A stretch of 64,000 nucleotides of DNA from positions 1 through 64,000 of the forward strand of contig JAJRRO010000010.1 of the NCBI GenBank assembly GCA_024279425.1, given 5' to 3'. Below, piece by piece: positions 1-7,948 of the stretch. This DNA is from Bacteroidota bacterium. GTDB taxonomy: Bacteria; Bacteroidota; Bacteroidia; Flavobacteriales; Flavobacteriaceae. Below the pieces are notes generated by a model, which was given only the letters and a program-made list of their open reading frames with translations, was not told the DNA's origin and did not search any database. Numbering within the stretch: position 1 is the stretch's first letter; each line of letters starts with the position of its first letter. The position numbers and the translations under genes are program-made.

Positions 1-290
1 AATAAAGCCCCATCAGTTTGTGCCTGAAATTCCGAAGTTGAAAAGTCACCTATTTCACCTTCAACCTCATCGGCTTTTGGCCCATCACCATACCCTTCCT
101 TACCATGGCAAGATTTACAATGCTTGCTGTACAAAGATTTTCCAATGGCCACGTCAACTGAAGGATCCGTTGGATTTTTCATATTTACGTATTTTTCAGG
201 AACTACCCATTTATCTTGAATAACAGTCGTAAAAGAGTATAAAGCAAATGATACAATTCCGATAAATAATAAAGTTTTAAGAGTATTCAT
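1..290 (-). CDS. Secreted c-type cytochrome, 3' end outside window
   Basis: The start codon is at 288-290 and the reading frame stays open to the left edge, so the C-terminus is missing. The visible 96 residues begin with a hydrophobic signal or anchor segment (about residues 5-22). A haem c motif CKSCH (residues 58-62) follows, with GKEGYGDGP after it, typical of small class I cytochromes c. The axial methionine is not in the window. It lies 10 bp downstream of the 301-1173 gene on the same strand, so it belongs to the respiratory operon and is a likely periplasmic electron carrier. The haem motif is seen directly; the partner is inferred from context. Confidence 0.85.
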   Translation of the reverse strand, partial: MNTLKTLLFIGIVSFALYSFTTVIQDKWVVPEKYVNMKNPTDPSVDVAIGKSLYSKHCKSCHGKEGYGDGPKADEVEGEIGDFSTSEFQAQTDGAL

Positions 291-300
291 ATTAATGAAA

Positions 301-1173
301 TTAAGATTTAGTTATTTTGAATAAATTAGTAATTAAATATATTATTAAACCCCATATACCAAAAATCAATATATTTGGAAAAATAAGCAGAAATAATGGT
401 GTTTTATTTCTTGAAGACCACATTTTTCTTTGATCAAAAGTGGATTCATCCACTATTGGTGTTCCAATAGGAGCAATAAGCAAAGTTTTTACAGTCCCAT
501 AAATATCATGATCGTTTAGAACCACTTCAATATTTAAATTTCCATCAATACCAGGTATATTTGTATCTACAGAGACAAGGATTGTGCCATTTTCATCAGT
601 ATAATTAAATTCTTCTCCAATTTTATAAGGCATAAACAACCGTTGTACTTGCACATCCATTGATTCACCTATAATTAGACTGTCTGCGCCTACATCAATA
701 AGCATTGCTGATATATAATTTGTACTGTCTTTTACAACTAGTTCTGCTTTGATATCGGCATTTTTAAAACTTACACGCTTTGAGGCTCTCTTGAAAGATT
801 CGTTGCCATCAAAAGAAACTACAAAATTATAGGTGTGGGTAGAGTCAGGTGTAATTTCCTTTAATTTTGGTAGTACAAACTTACTTTCACCTTTCATATT
901 TGTAGTCAATGTACCCAATTCAATTTTTTCGTCAATAATCTCATTAAAAACGGTAAGTTTTAGATTAGGAACTTCTGTATTTTTCTTTTCAATTCTAGAA
1001 GTGGCTTTAATATCAAAATAAGCTTCCCCATCCATTATCTTAAAATAATATACCCTTATCCTTACGCTATTCTTTTCACCATCTTGGGCCAATAGATTTT
1101 GGGAACCCATGGTTAATAAAAAGATACCTAGGAATGCTAGAAAAACAAAGTGAACTTCAAATCTATTTTTCAT
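301..1173 (-). CDS. Hypothetical secreted protein with C-terminal membrane anchor, respiratory operon
   Basis: I do not recognise a named family. The 290-residue protein has an N-terminal signal segment ending near LLAQ (residues 27-30). A periplasmic region rich in beta strands follows, reading like one or two immunoglobulin-like domains (for example KLTVFNE and SFKRASKRVSF). A single C-terminal transmembrane helix spans about residues 260-283 and ends in a short basic tail. Its start overlaps the stop of the NrfD-type gene by 4 bp (ATGA), which indicates translational coupling. No metal or haem motif is visible. A role as an accessory or scaffolding subunit of the membrane complex is inferred only from its place in the operon. 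Confidence 0.7.
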   Translation of the reverse strand: MKNRFEVHFVFLAFLGIFLLTMGSQNLLAQDGEKNSVRIRVYYFKIMDGEAYFDIKATSRIEKKNTEVPNLKLTVFNEIIDEKIELGTLTTNMKGESKFVLPKLKEITPDSTHTYNFVVSFDGNESFKRASKRVSFKNADIKAELVVKDSTNYISAMLIDVGADSLIIGESMDVQVQRLFMPYKIGEEFNYTDENGTILVSVDTNIPGIDGNLNIEVVLNDHDIYGTVKTLLIAPIGTPIVDESTFDQRKMWSSRNKTPLFLLIFPNILIFGIWGLIIYLITNLFKITKS

Positions 1174-2486
1174 GATTCGACTATTTTAGAGGTTTTTGAT
1201 AATCCTTGTTCTTCAGCTGTCCGTTGAATCGGGATTACTGGCAAATATCTTACGAATAGCGTAATAATCAATAATGCCATGGCCAATGTAGCAACAGTAA
1301 TTAACCATTCATGCATACTTGGAAAGTAGTGGTGCCAAGATTCTGGAACACCTTCTATCGGCAAAAATGGATGTAATAATGTTGGCGTTACAATAATGAA
1401 TCGTTTCCACCATGAACCAATGACAACCATTAAACCTATAATAAACATAGCTCCTGGCTTTCTTCCTTTATTGAATAATAAAATCAATAGAGGTAGTAGT
1501 AGTCCAACAATTTGAGCAAACCAGAATAGAGGGGCGTATTCACCTGAAACTAATGAATCTAAATGAATATCTTCCTCAACCGGAGCGGTGAATATGGGAA
1601 TCAGATATTCGTTGATATTAAAGTATAGGTATGTTAAACAGGCCAAACCTAGGAATTTACCCATTTTATCAAAATGATAATCGGTAATATAATTCTCTAG
1701 TCTTCTTACTCTTCTTATCACATACATTAAAGTTACTAAAGCACCGATTCCTGCTACAAAAGCTCCAGATATAAAATAAGCTCCCATATTGGTACTATCC
1801 CACCCAATTCTATAAGTCGTTGAAAATAACCAGGCATCAATGGTTTGCAAAATGATACCCACAGGGATGATCAATATGGCTATAATTCTAATCGACTTTT
1901 CTTGAAGTGCTTTTTGTGCTTTACTGCCAGTCCAGTTTAAGGCCAATTTTCCGTACCATTTGCTAAATGTTGGTTTTGTTTTTTTGAAGTGTTTCTTAAG
2001 GATTGCCAGATCAGGTAGTAACGGAAAATATAGTAACAAGAAACTCAAAACAATAGAAGTTGGTACAATGATTACATCCCAGGTAATTGGCGATTGCAAT
2101 CTGGCATGAATGAATAGGTTTAAGAGCCTATCGGGCCTTGCCATGTCGATCATAATTGTTATACCTGCCATATCAATGGCGGCTAATGAAATAATTTCAG
2201 CAATACGTACCAATGGTGTTCTCCATGAATTATTTGTTAATCTTAAAACTGCAACGGTAACCGATCCTACAAAACTAATAGCTATGAAGAAAACGAAATT
2301 AGAAATGTAAATTCCCCAAAGGGCATAGTCTCGCATATTGGTTACAACTTGTCCTTTTATTATTTGATCTATATATGCAATAAGTCCTATAATAATGATT
2401 ATAATTAAAAAGGTAGTCCAAATGGTACCTCGCTTACCAAATTTTCTTGGGGCTAAATCATTGATCAGTTTGTTATAACTATCCAT
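1170..2486 (-). CDS. NrfD/PsrC-type membrane subunit (quinone-interacting)
   Basis: The 438-residue protein has about ten predicted transmembrane helices. It resembles the NrfD/PsrC/ActC family, integral membrane subunits that exchange electrons between quinones and a periplasmic Fe-S or cytochrome partner in polysulfide, tetrathionate and DMSO-type reductases and in alternative complex III. Family-like features include the N-terminal amphipathic segment before helix 1, the early helix-loop region reading DMARPDRL, and the long last helices near the C-terminus. It starts 2 bp after the Fe-S subunit ends, and its stop overlaps the next gene by 4 bp. No haem ligand pattern is evident. The direction of electron flow and the final substrate cannot be read from this subunit. 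Confidence 0.85.
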   Translation of the reverse strand: MDSYNKLINDLAPRKFGKRGTIWTTFLIIIIIIGLIAYIDQIIKGQVVTNMRDYALWGIYISNFVFFIAISFVGSVTVAVLRLTNNSWRTPLVRIAEIISLAAIDMAGITIMIDMARPDRLLNLFIHARLQSPITWDVIIVPTSIVLSFLLLYFPLLPDLAILKKHFKKTKPTFSKWYGKLALNWTGSKAQKALQEKSIRIIAILIIPVGIILQTIDAWLFSTTYRIGWDSTNMGAYFISGAFVAGIGALVTLMYVIRRVRRLENYITDYHFDKMGKFLGLACLTYLYFNINEYLIPIFTAPVEEDIHLDSLVSGEYAPLFWFAQIVGLLLPLLILLFNKGRKPGAMFIIGLMVVIGSWWKRFIIVTPTLLHPFLPIEGVPESWHHYFPSMHEWLITVATLAMALLIITLFVRYLPVIPIQRTAEEQGLSKTSKIVES

Positions 2487-2488
2487 AA

Positions 2489-3478
2489 TTATTCAGGTTT
2501 TTCAACTGATTCAAATTCCTTGTAATTTTCCAAACCATCTTCAAAATCAACTAATCTGTCAACTGGTGGTAAATAATATACACTAGGTGCTGTACCCAAT
2601 TCTTCCAATAATCTATACCCTGCCTTATCTTCTAATAATTGGCCCAATCGCAAGGTTTCCTCTCCATTTGTAACGGTATCCTCATATTTGTCCCCAAAAT
2701 AAAAAACGCCATTGGGGCAAGCAGTTACACAATGAGGGAGTTCATTATTTTGAATGGTATGTGGACAAAAATCACATTTGTCTACAGTACCTTTTAAACT
2801 TGGGCGACCCGCATACTCAGGAGAAGGCTTCATGGGCTCTTCAATGCCCATAACATGACCCATATTCAAGGTGATTTCCTGACCTGGTTCACTCCAATTA
2901 AAAACCCTTATAGAGTATGGACAAGCTGCCATGCAAAAACGGCAACCTATACAGCGTTCATTATCAATCAATACCAAACCATCCCTTCTCTTGAAGGTGG
3001 CGTCAACAGGGCAAACGGTTACACAGGCAGGTTGATCACAATGCATACAAGTTCTTGGCATCCAATAAGGAGCCGTATCCTTGGATTCCTGCATTTTGTG
3101 AACCTTTAGCCATGCATTTTCACCGGTTATGTAATGGTGTTTATTACAAGCACTTACACATTTTAATGCGTTTTTACATTTTGCCAGATCAATTACCATT
3201 ACGAACTTTCTGTTGGGCATGCCTTCCCTAACGTTGTATTTTACTTCGTGATCTTGGGAGTGTTCAACCTCTACTACTTCCGATGAATCTACTTTTATCA
3301 AGGTTCCATCGGTAGTCATTAATTCAATGGTTTCAGTGGATTCTTTTTTTGTATTTGCACTTAATTTCGAAGATAATTTGGCAAGTCCAATCCCACCTAT
3401 CGCAGAAACAAGACCTAATTTTAGTCCTTTGTCAAGAAATTTTCGTCTTGTCTTTTTGTTATTTTCTTCCATAATCAA
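2489..3478 (-). CDS. Tat-exported ferredoxin-like Fe-S electron-transfer subunit
   Basis: The 329-residue protein resembles the beta subunits of molybdopterin oxidoreductases (DmsB, NrfC, TtrB, PsrB). It begins with a Tat signal (TRRKFLDKG, then a hydrophobic stretch). Four cysteine clusters are visible: CKNALKCVSACN, CMHCDQPACVTVCP, CIGCRFCMAACP, and CDFCPHTIQNNELPHCVTACP, consistent with four iron-sulfur clusters. Between the Tat signal and the first cluster is an unusual segment reading TDGTLIKVD, also found in the small neighbouring Tat protein. It is encoded directly before the NrfD-type subunit, so the two should form an electron-transfer pair at the outer face of the inner membrane. 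No molybdopterin subunit lies inside the window. Confidence 0.9.
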   Translation of the reverse strand: MIMEENNKKTRRKFLDKGLKLGLVSAIGGIGLAKLSSKLSANTKKESTETIELMTTDGTLIKVDSSEVVEVEHSQDHEVKYNVREGMPNRKFVMVIDLAKCKNALKCVSACNKHHYITGENAWLKVHKMQESKDTAPYWMPRTCMHCDQPACVTVCPVDATFKRRDGLVLIDNERCIGCRFCMAACPYSIRVFNWSEPGQEITLNMGHVMGIEEPMKPSPEYAGRPSLKGTVDKCDFCPHTIQNNELPHCVTACPNGVFYFGDKYEDTVTNGEETLRLGQLLEDKAGYRLLEELGTAPSVYYLPPVDRLVDFEDGLENYKEFESVEKPE

Positions 3479-3494
3479 AATACATTAAATGAAA

Positions 3495-3764
3495 CTAGAT
3501 TTTTTTACCCAACCAGGTTAGGAACGAACTATTCGAAATATTTTCCTTTACGATATTTGATTTATTTAGAGCGCTCATTTTCACCTTGACAATTGTACCA
3601 TCCGGTTTTAACATCGTTTGGTATTCATCATCACTGTCAGAATTTTTAACTTCTTTTTTATCAGGTTTACCAAATCCTAAAAAAGGAATTAATAAGGATC
3701 CTCCTAAAATAGGTAGTATACCTCTTCTGGAAATTATTTTCTTTTTTTTGGAATTGTTGGCCAT
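3495..3764 (-). CDS. Small Tat-signal protein resembling the N-terminus of the Fe-S subunit
   Basis: The 89-residue protein starts with a lysine-rich stretch and a twin-arginine motif (ISRRGILPILGG), followed by a short hydrophobic core. After cleavage only about 50 residues would remain. The segment MLKPDGTIVKVKMSAL resembles LMTTDGTLIKVDSSEV in the Fe-S subunit encoded immediately downstream (16 bp gap). There is no cysteine and therefore no cofactor site. It could be a chaperone-like or assembly factor, or a duplicated head of the Fe-S subunit. The function is unknown. Confidence 0.7.
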   Translation of the reverse strand: MANNSKKKKIISRRGILPILGGSLLIPFLGFGKPDKKEVKNSDSDDEYQTMLKPDGTIVKVKMSALNKSNIVKENISNSSFLTWLGKKI

Positions 3765-3803
3765 GACGTAATTCTTAATTTAATATGTTGATTATACTAT
3801 AAT

Positions 3804-4673
3804 TTAAAAATTATAGTTTCTAGTAATATTAAATCCAATCAAAAAATCTGTGCCTCCTTTAAAGAAATCCTTTTGGTTGAACATATAATTCTCTTGCGGC
3901 ACTATACCATTATAGCTTGATAAGAACAATTGAAAAGCATGGGCAGAGGTGGAAAATTCAAACCCTATACTAAATCCAGGCTCCGGGTCATTCTCAAATT
4001 CAACATCATTCAAATGATGGATGAATGGGTGGCTATAATCTACCAATATCGAGGTCTGGTCACTAATTTTATAACGGCCACCCACGGCTAAGGCAACAAC
4101 ATCATTTGGCATTCTATCTTCCATTAAATTGTAATGTGAAATACTCGGAGCGACTTGTAGGGATAGTTTAGGACTAAACCTACGAGCAATTATCAATTGA
4201 TTGAAATAAGAATATCTAGCTTGTTTTGTTGGAAAACGATCTTTACCTTTTGCACGTGCATCAATTGTATAATTACCGTAGTACGAAATGCTTACAGGAA
4301 TTCTGTTTGAACGTGTTTGACTTAGGATACCAACTTTCCAATTAAAATCCTGATATGATTTTAATTTTGTAGTTCCATAACCTAGGGTCAATCTGTCGTG
4401 TATGGCATATGAAAGGCCAATACGAATATTTGCGGCGCCATAAATACCAGCTAAATCATTGGTCCCCCCATTAATCGTCCCAAACCTGTGCTGCATCATT
4501 ACTTCCAAGGTATTTTTATTGAAGAGTACGTTGGTGGGATTGTTAATTAGTGTTGTGCTTTCGAACGCAGGTCGTTCAGGCTTATCTTGAATCGAATCTT
4601 TTTTCGTTTCTTGTGAAACGACCAACACCGGTATCATTAAAAAAACAAAAAGTAATATTATATAATTTTTCAT
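3804..4673 (-). CDS. DUF5777 family outer-membrane beta-barrel protein
   Basis: The 289-residue protein has a signal peptide (cleavage near VVSQ, residue 20) and then repeating amphipathic strands ending in an aromatic C-terminus (ITRNYNF), as expected of an outer-membrane barrel. The sequence fits DUF5777, a Bacteroidota family often encoded beside c-type cytochromes and ethylbenzene-dehydrogenase-like haem proteins. Motifs include the N-terminal NPTNVLFNKNTLEVMMQHR and the strand region LTLGYGTTKLKSYQ. It lies 17 bp downstream of the cytochrome-like lipoprotein. The function is uncharacterised; a role at the outer membrane for the respiratory system is inferred from context. Confidence 0.8.
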   Translation of the reverse strand: MKNYIILLFVFLMIPVLVVSQETKKDSIQDKPERPAFESTTLINNPTNVLFNKNTLEVMMQHRFGTINGGTNDLAGIYGAANIRIGLSYAIHDRLTLGYGTTKLKSYQDFNWKVGILSQTRSNRIPVSISYYGNYTIDARAKGKDRFPTKQARYSYFNQLIIARRFSPKLSLQVAPSISHYNLMEDRMPNDVVALAVGGRYKISDQTSILVDYSHPFIHHLNDVEFENDPEPGFSIGFEFSTSAHAFQLFLSSYNGIVPQENYMFNQKDFFKGGTDFLIGFNITRNYNF

Positions 4674-4690
4674 GTCTATTTTATTGAAAG

Positions 4691-5080
4691 TTAATTATCT
4701 AAAGCTCCTTGCTCAATCCAGAGTTTGACTAAATTTATTTCTGAAGCTGGTAATTGTTCTGACTGAGGCATAGGACTAACTTCCCAGAGAAGGGTTTGAT
4801 ATAATAAACTAGCATTTAAATCCTCCGGAACTATATAGGTGCCATCAGTGATAGCGCTATATGAATTACCTACTGTTAAATCAGGTTCTGAGAAACTTGG
4901 ATGACATGAAGCACAACTTTCGGTAAAGATTGGCTGAATATCTGCTGCAAATGAAATTACTTCATCCACAGGGTCATCAGCAATGACTTCTTCTAAAATT
5001 TCATCATAATAACAACTAGATAAAGAAAGCATCAGAAGTACGACAGCTGCTTTACTTATTAAATTTAATATTTTTTTCAT
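4691..5080 (-). CDS. Small c-type cytochrome-like lipoprotein
   Basis: The 129-residue protein has a lipoprotein signal with the lipobox cysteine at residue 23 (SLSSC), then an acidic linker. A haem c motif CASCH lies at residues 56-60 within FAADIQPIFTESCASCH, the typical start of the single-haem domain found in many Bacteroidota lipoproteins. The C-terminal part (MPQSEQLPASEINLVKLWIEQGA) carries the methionine expected as distal ligand and the final helix of that domain. It lies between the first gene of the operon and the DUF5777 gene, and its transcription may be partly separated from the first gene by a terminator-like hairpin at 5101-5160. Confidence 0.85.
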   Translation of the reverse strand: MKKILNLISKAAVVLLMLSLSSCYYDEILEEVIADDPVDEVISFAADIQPIFTESCASCHPSFSEPDLTVGNSYSAITDGTYIVPEDLNASLLYQTLLWEVSPMPQSEQLPASEINLVKLWIEQGALDN

Positions 5081-5100
5081 AATTGTAAATTTAAAAGGTG

Positions 5101-5160
5101 AAAAAAGGCAATGACCAAAATCAAATTTTGATTATGAAAGTTAAAGTTCAGTCATTGCCT
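5101..5160 (-). terminator. Hairpin followed by T-run inside the respiratory operon
   Basis: On the minus-strand transcript a 10-bp perfect stem (AGGCAATGAC pairing with GTCATTGCCT, outer arms 5106-5115 and 5151-5160) encloses a second A/T-rich dyad, and six T follow. This is the form of a rho-independent terminator. It sits 16 bp after the stop of the first operon gene and 20 bp before the next start codon, so it may set a higher transcript level for the first gene than for the rest. Confidence 0.65.
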
Positions 5161-5175
5161 ATTTTAATCTAAATG

Positions 5176-6429
5176 TTATTCTTCAAATTTTAAAGTCAAA
5201 AATGCTTTTGTACCATGTGCTATTGCTGCATTGTTAAAAGTTGCGATTCCAAATGGAAAATCTTGAAGTGATGAAAAATCAACGTCTGCTCCTGTTATAT
5301 CTCCAGTAGAAAGTTTACGTTTAAATTCAAGTATCCAACTAGAACCAGTATATACCCCAATTGCAGTAATATCCCCTCTACTACCATTTGAAGGTCGTAC
5401 CCAAACACTTGGCATACCAAATTTACCTGAAGTTGCACCATCACGTTCGTAGCCTGCTTCGGTGTTGGGATCAATAGTACCACCGGCATAGGTAAGTATA
5501 CCTGTAGCGTCAACACCTGTTATTAGTTTAGCCTCGCCAGAATTGATTTCGTCAATAGTGATCCAGTTATAATATTCTCTACCTGGAATAAAATACAATG
5601 GTACACTTACATCAGCAGTTCCGTTATTTAAAGTTTGAGCGTTGTTGGTATACCCCCCCTGTCCATCATCACTATGTCTTCCATTTGGTTGTGTCTCATT
5701 TTGGTTTTGGTCATCAAATTGACCATAAAAGCTAGTTCTTGCCTGTTTCCAGTGCCACATATCAACTGTTTGACCGGCTGCTGCTGTAAAATGACGAGCA
5801 TAACCCTCCGGTTCAGTTAAACCAGTATGACAGGATGCAAAACAAGTTTGGGCAGACCAATTATCTGTACTATTGTCAACATCCCAAAGTATGGCATATT
5901 TATCTTCATAAAATGCATCCCTTATTTTTACACCATTTACGTCAAATAATGGCCAACGACTTTCTTGTGCCCAAAGGCTGGTTGCTGAATCAAAATACCA
6001 AGTGTCTCTAGTAGTCGATTTTTTTTCATCTTTCCATTCCGCTAAAAAGTAAATGTATTCATCGTCATAAAGTGCTCTTAAGGTAGATTCTTGAGTTTGA
6101 CCCACATATCCTTGAAAAACCTGTGTCCCATCATCTCCTAGGGGATCCAGTACTTCTGTAGGTGCTATTAGTATTTGTGCATCCGCCCAAGCGACATCTA
6201 TAACACCATCAATCAATGGACCGGTAAATACTTTTTTTGCCAATAAATCTGTTGTACTTGTGCCTGCACCTGTACTAACACCATCCTGACCGTCTTGACC
6301 ATCTTGACCGTCTTGACCATCTATACCATTAGCCCCTGGAGGTCCTGGAATAATATCACTGGTACATTGAATAAACATTACACTTGTTGCAATGATCATC
6401 AAGAAACTCATTAATTTTAAATTTTTCAT
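5176..6429 (-). CDS. Ethylbenzene-dehydrogenase-related haem lipoprotein with collagen-like spacer
   Basis: The 417-residue protein has a lipobox cysteine at residue 22 (FIQC), then a collagen-like stretch of Gly-X-Y triplets (GPPGANG and four GQD units, about residues 29-50). The rest fits the ethylbenzene dehydrogenase-like haem-binding fold (PF09459): LIDGVIDVAWADA, the strand YDDEYIYFLAEWKD, and a cysteine motif CFASCH near residue 196. Its spacing is CxxxCH, not canonical CxxCH. In this family such proteins act as haem-binding subunits of DMSO reductase-family enzymes or as stand-alone electron carriers. It is the first gene of the operon and follows the FNR-like promoter at 6479-6522. 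Whether both cysteines bind haem cannot be told from sequence. Confidence 0.85.
   Translation of the reverse strand: MKNLKLMSFLMIIATSVMFIQCTSDIIPGPPGANGIDGQDGQDGQDGQDGVSTGAGTSTTDLLAKKVFTGPLIDGVIDVAWADAQILIAPTEVLDPLGDDGTQVFQGYVGQTQESTLRALYDDEYIYFLAEWKDEKKSTTRDTWYFDSATSLWAQESRWPLFDVNGVKIRDAFYEDKYAILWDVDNSTDNWSAQTCFASCHTGLTEPEGYARHFTAAAGQTVDMWHWKQARTSFYGQFDDQNQNETQPNGRHSDDGQGGYTNNAQTLNNGTADVSVPLYFIPGREYYNWITIDEINSGEAKLITGVDATGILTYAGGTIDPNTEAGYERDGATSGKFGMPSVWVRPSNGSRGDITAIGVYTGSSWILEFKRKLSTGDITGADVDFSSLQDFPFGIATFNNAAIAHGTKAFLTLKFEE
6281..6325 (-). repeat. 9-bp tandem repeat encoding Gly-Gln-Asp collagen-like triplets
   Basis: Five consecutive 9-bp units (variants of CCATCTTGA and CCGTCTTGA on the plus strand) encode the collagen-like part of the lipoprotein spacer. 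Units two and four are identical. Such arrays often change copy number by slippage and would lengthen or shorten the surface spacer in frame. Confidence 0.8.
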
Positions 6430-6478
6430 AATTTTAGATATTTAGATTTATAAGTTTTATAAGCATTGTAATTATCTA

Positions 6479-6522
6479 TAAAATTATTAATGGATAGCTC
6501 CTTAAAATATGACATAAATCAT
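6479..6522 (-). promoter_or_regulatory. FNR-like promoter of the respiratory operon
   Basis: The dyad ATGACATAAATCAT (6509-6522) has the 5-4-5 layout of FNR boxes. Its centre (6515.5) is 33 bp from the centre of the minus-strand octamer TAATTTTA (6479-6486), which matches TAnnTTTG except for the last base. Transcription would start near 6475, about 46 nt before the start codon at 6429. The same dyad and spacing recur at four other places in the window. The regulator is not encoded here. Confidence 0.7.
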
Positions 6523-6591
6523 GTTTTTATTATTTTATTTTGCTGATTATCAGGACTTTAAAGTAATACGTGAAACCTTTTGCAACATTTT

Positions 6592-6609
6592 ATGTAACAA
6601 TTGTTACAT
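6592..6609. promoter_or_regulatory. 18-bp perfect palindrome ATGTAACAATTGTTACAT
   Basis: This perfect 18-bp dyad lies in the 321-bp space between ackA and the respiratory operon, 163-180 bp upstream of the first codon of the operon (6429) and about 85 bp upstream of the FNR-like dyad. The TGTAACA/TGTTACA half-sites look like an operator for a dimeric regulator, possibly a second CRP/FNR-family protein. The rest of this intergenic space is AT-rich and shows no gene. Confidence 0.55.
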
Positions 6610-6750
6610 TAATGACCGGCAAAATTGAATTTGATGACAAGCAATTATTTATAAAAAGGAAGAGAATAAGGTTAAAAAAAAGTTGCTTGTTTTAAATAGG
6701 TAATCTTATCTTCAAGTTTGAAAATATAATCTACTTAAATGAGATTGAAA

Positions 6751-7935
6751 TTAGTTAAGAAGTTGATAGGATTGCTTGGCGATTTCAAGCTCTTCATTCG
6801 TAGGTATTACCAAAATCTTGACTGGGGAAGTAGCTGTATTTATTTCGCGAATGCCTTTGAATTTTTGCTTGTTTTTAGCAACATCCAAGAACATCCCCAA
6901 AAATTGCATATCAGAACAGACCATCGCCCGAATTAGGTCAGAGTTCTCTCCAATACCTGCTGTAAACAATATAGCATCCAAACCATTCATTATAGCCGCA
7001 TAGGCGCCGATATATTTTTTAATGCGATACGCATTCATTTGCAATGCCAATTTACATGCTGTATTACCTTTTTCCGCCTCGCCTTCAATATCCCTTAAAT
7101 CGCTATAGCCTGTTAGGCCAAACATCCCACTTTCCTTAATTAACAAATTGTTGACCTCTTCTAAACTATAGCCCACTTCATTCACCAGATAAAAGATTAG
7201 GGAATGATCTATATCGCCACTTCGAGAACCCATAATCAATCCGTTCGACGGAGTAAAACCAAGGCTATGGTCCACACTTTTACCATTTTGGACTGCAGTT
7301 ATGCTACAGCCGTTCCCCAAATGGATCGAGATTATCTTGGCATCATCTATCTGTAAATATTCCATTGCCTTTTCAGAAACATATTTATGGCTGGTCCCAT
7401 GAAAACCATATGCCTGGATACCATGGTCTGACTGGAGGGCATTGGGAATCGCATATTTACGGGCCTTTACGGGCATAGTCTGATGGAAAGCCGTATCAAA
7501 AACAGCTATCTGCCTGGCATTGGGAAAAACCTGTTCTGCGATTTCGATGCCCTGAAGATTATGAGGATTATGCAAGGGTGCCAAATTACTGAATGTGTTT
7601 ATCTTGTCCTTAACCTTTGCGTCGATTAATGTGGTTTTCGAAAATGCATCACCTCCATGGACCACCCTATGACCCACGACATCAATTTCATCGGCATCTT
7701 TTATCACTCCTATTTCCGCATCGAGCAAATAATTGGCTATTTTTTCTAGACCTGCTCTATGGGAAAGTATTTCAATGGTCTCAGAAGTGTTCTTGCCTTC
7801 CACTCTATAACTTAAAATGGCATCCTTGGAACCAATACGTTCAACCAGACCAGAGACGATTACCTGAGCATTTGGCATTTCAATCAACTGAAACTTAATC
7901 GATGAGCTGCCCGAATTTAAAACCAAAACCTTCAT
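6751..7935 (-). CDS. ackA: Acetate kinase
   Basis: The protein converts acetyl phosphate plus ADP to acetate plus ATP (reversible), the substrate-level phosphorylation step of acetate fermentation, in the cytoplasm. The 394-residue length is normal. Signature features are present: the N-terminal VLNSGSSSIKFQL, the second signature VGHRVVHGG, the phosphate-binding region HLGNGCS, the GSRSGDIDHSL segment, and FTAGIGENS near the C-terminus. It starts 13 bp downstream of pta on the same strand, forming a pta-ackA operon read from the FNR-like promoter at 10080-10123. Confidence 0.97.
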   Translation of the reverse strand: MKVLVLNSGSSSIKFQLIEMPNAQVIVSGLVERIGSKDAILSYRVEGKNTSETIEILSHRAGLEKIANYLLDAEIGVIKDADEIDVVGHRVVHGGDAFSKTTLIDAKVKDKINTFSNLAPLHNPHNLQGIEIAEQVFPNARQIAVFDTAFHQTMPVKARKYAIPNALQSDHGIQAYGFHGTSHKYVSEKAMEYLQIDDAKIISIHLGNGCSITAVQNGKSVDHSLGFTPSNGLIMGSRSGDIDHSLIFYLVNEVGYSLEEVNNLLIKESGMFGLTGYSDLRDIEGEAEKGNTACKLALQMNAYRIKKYIGAYAAIMNGLDAILFTAGIGENSDLIRAMVCSDMQFLGMFLDVAKNKQKFKGIREINTATSPVKILVIPTNEELEIAKQSYQLLN

Positions 7936-7948
7936 GTACCTCCTTTGT

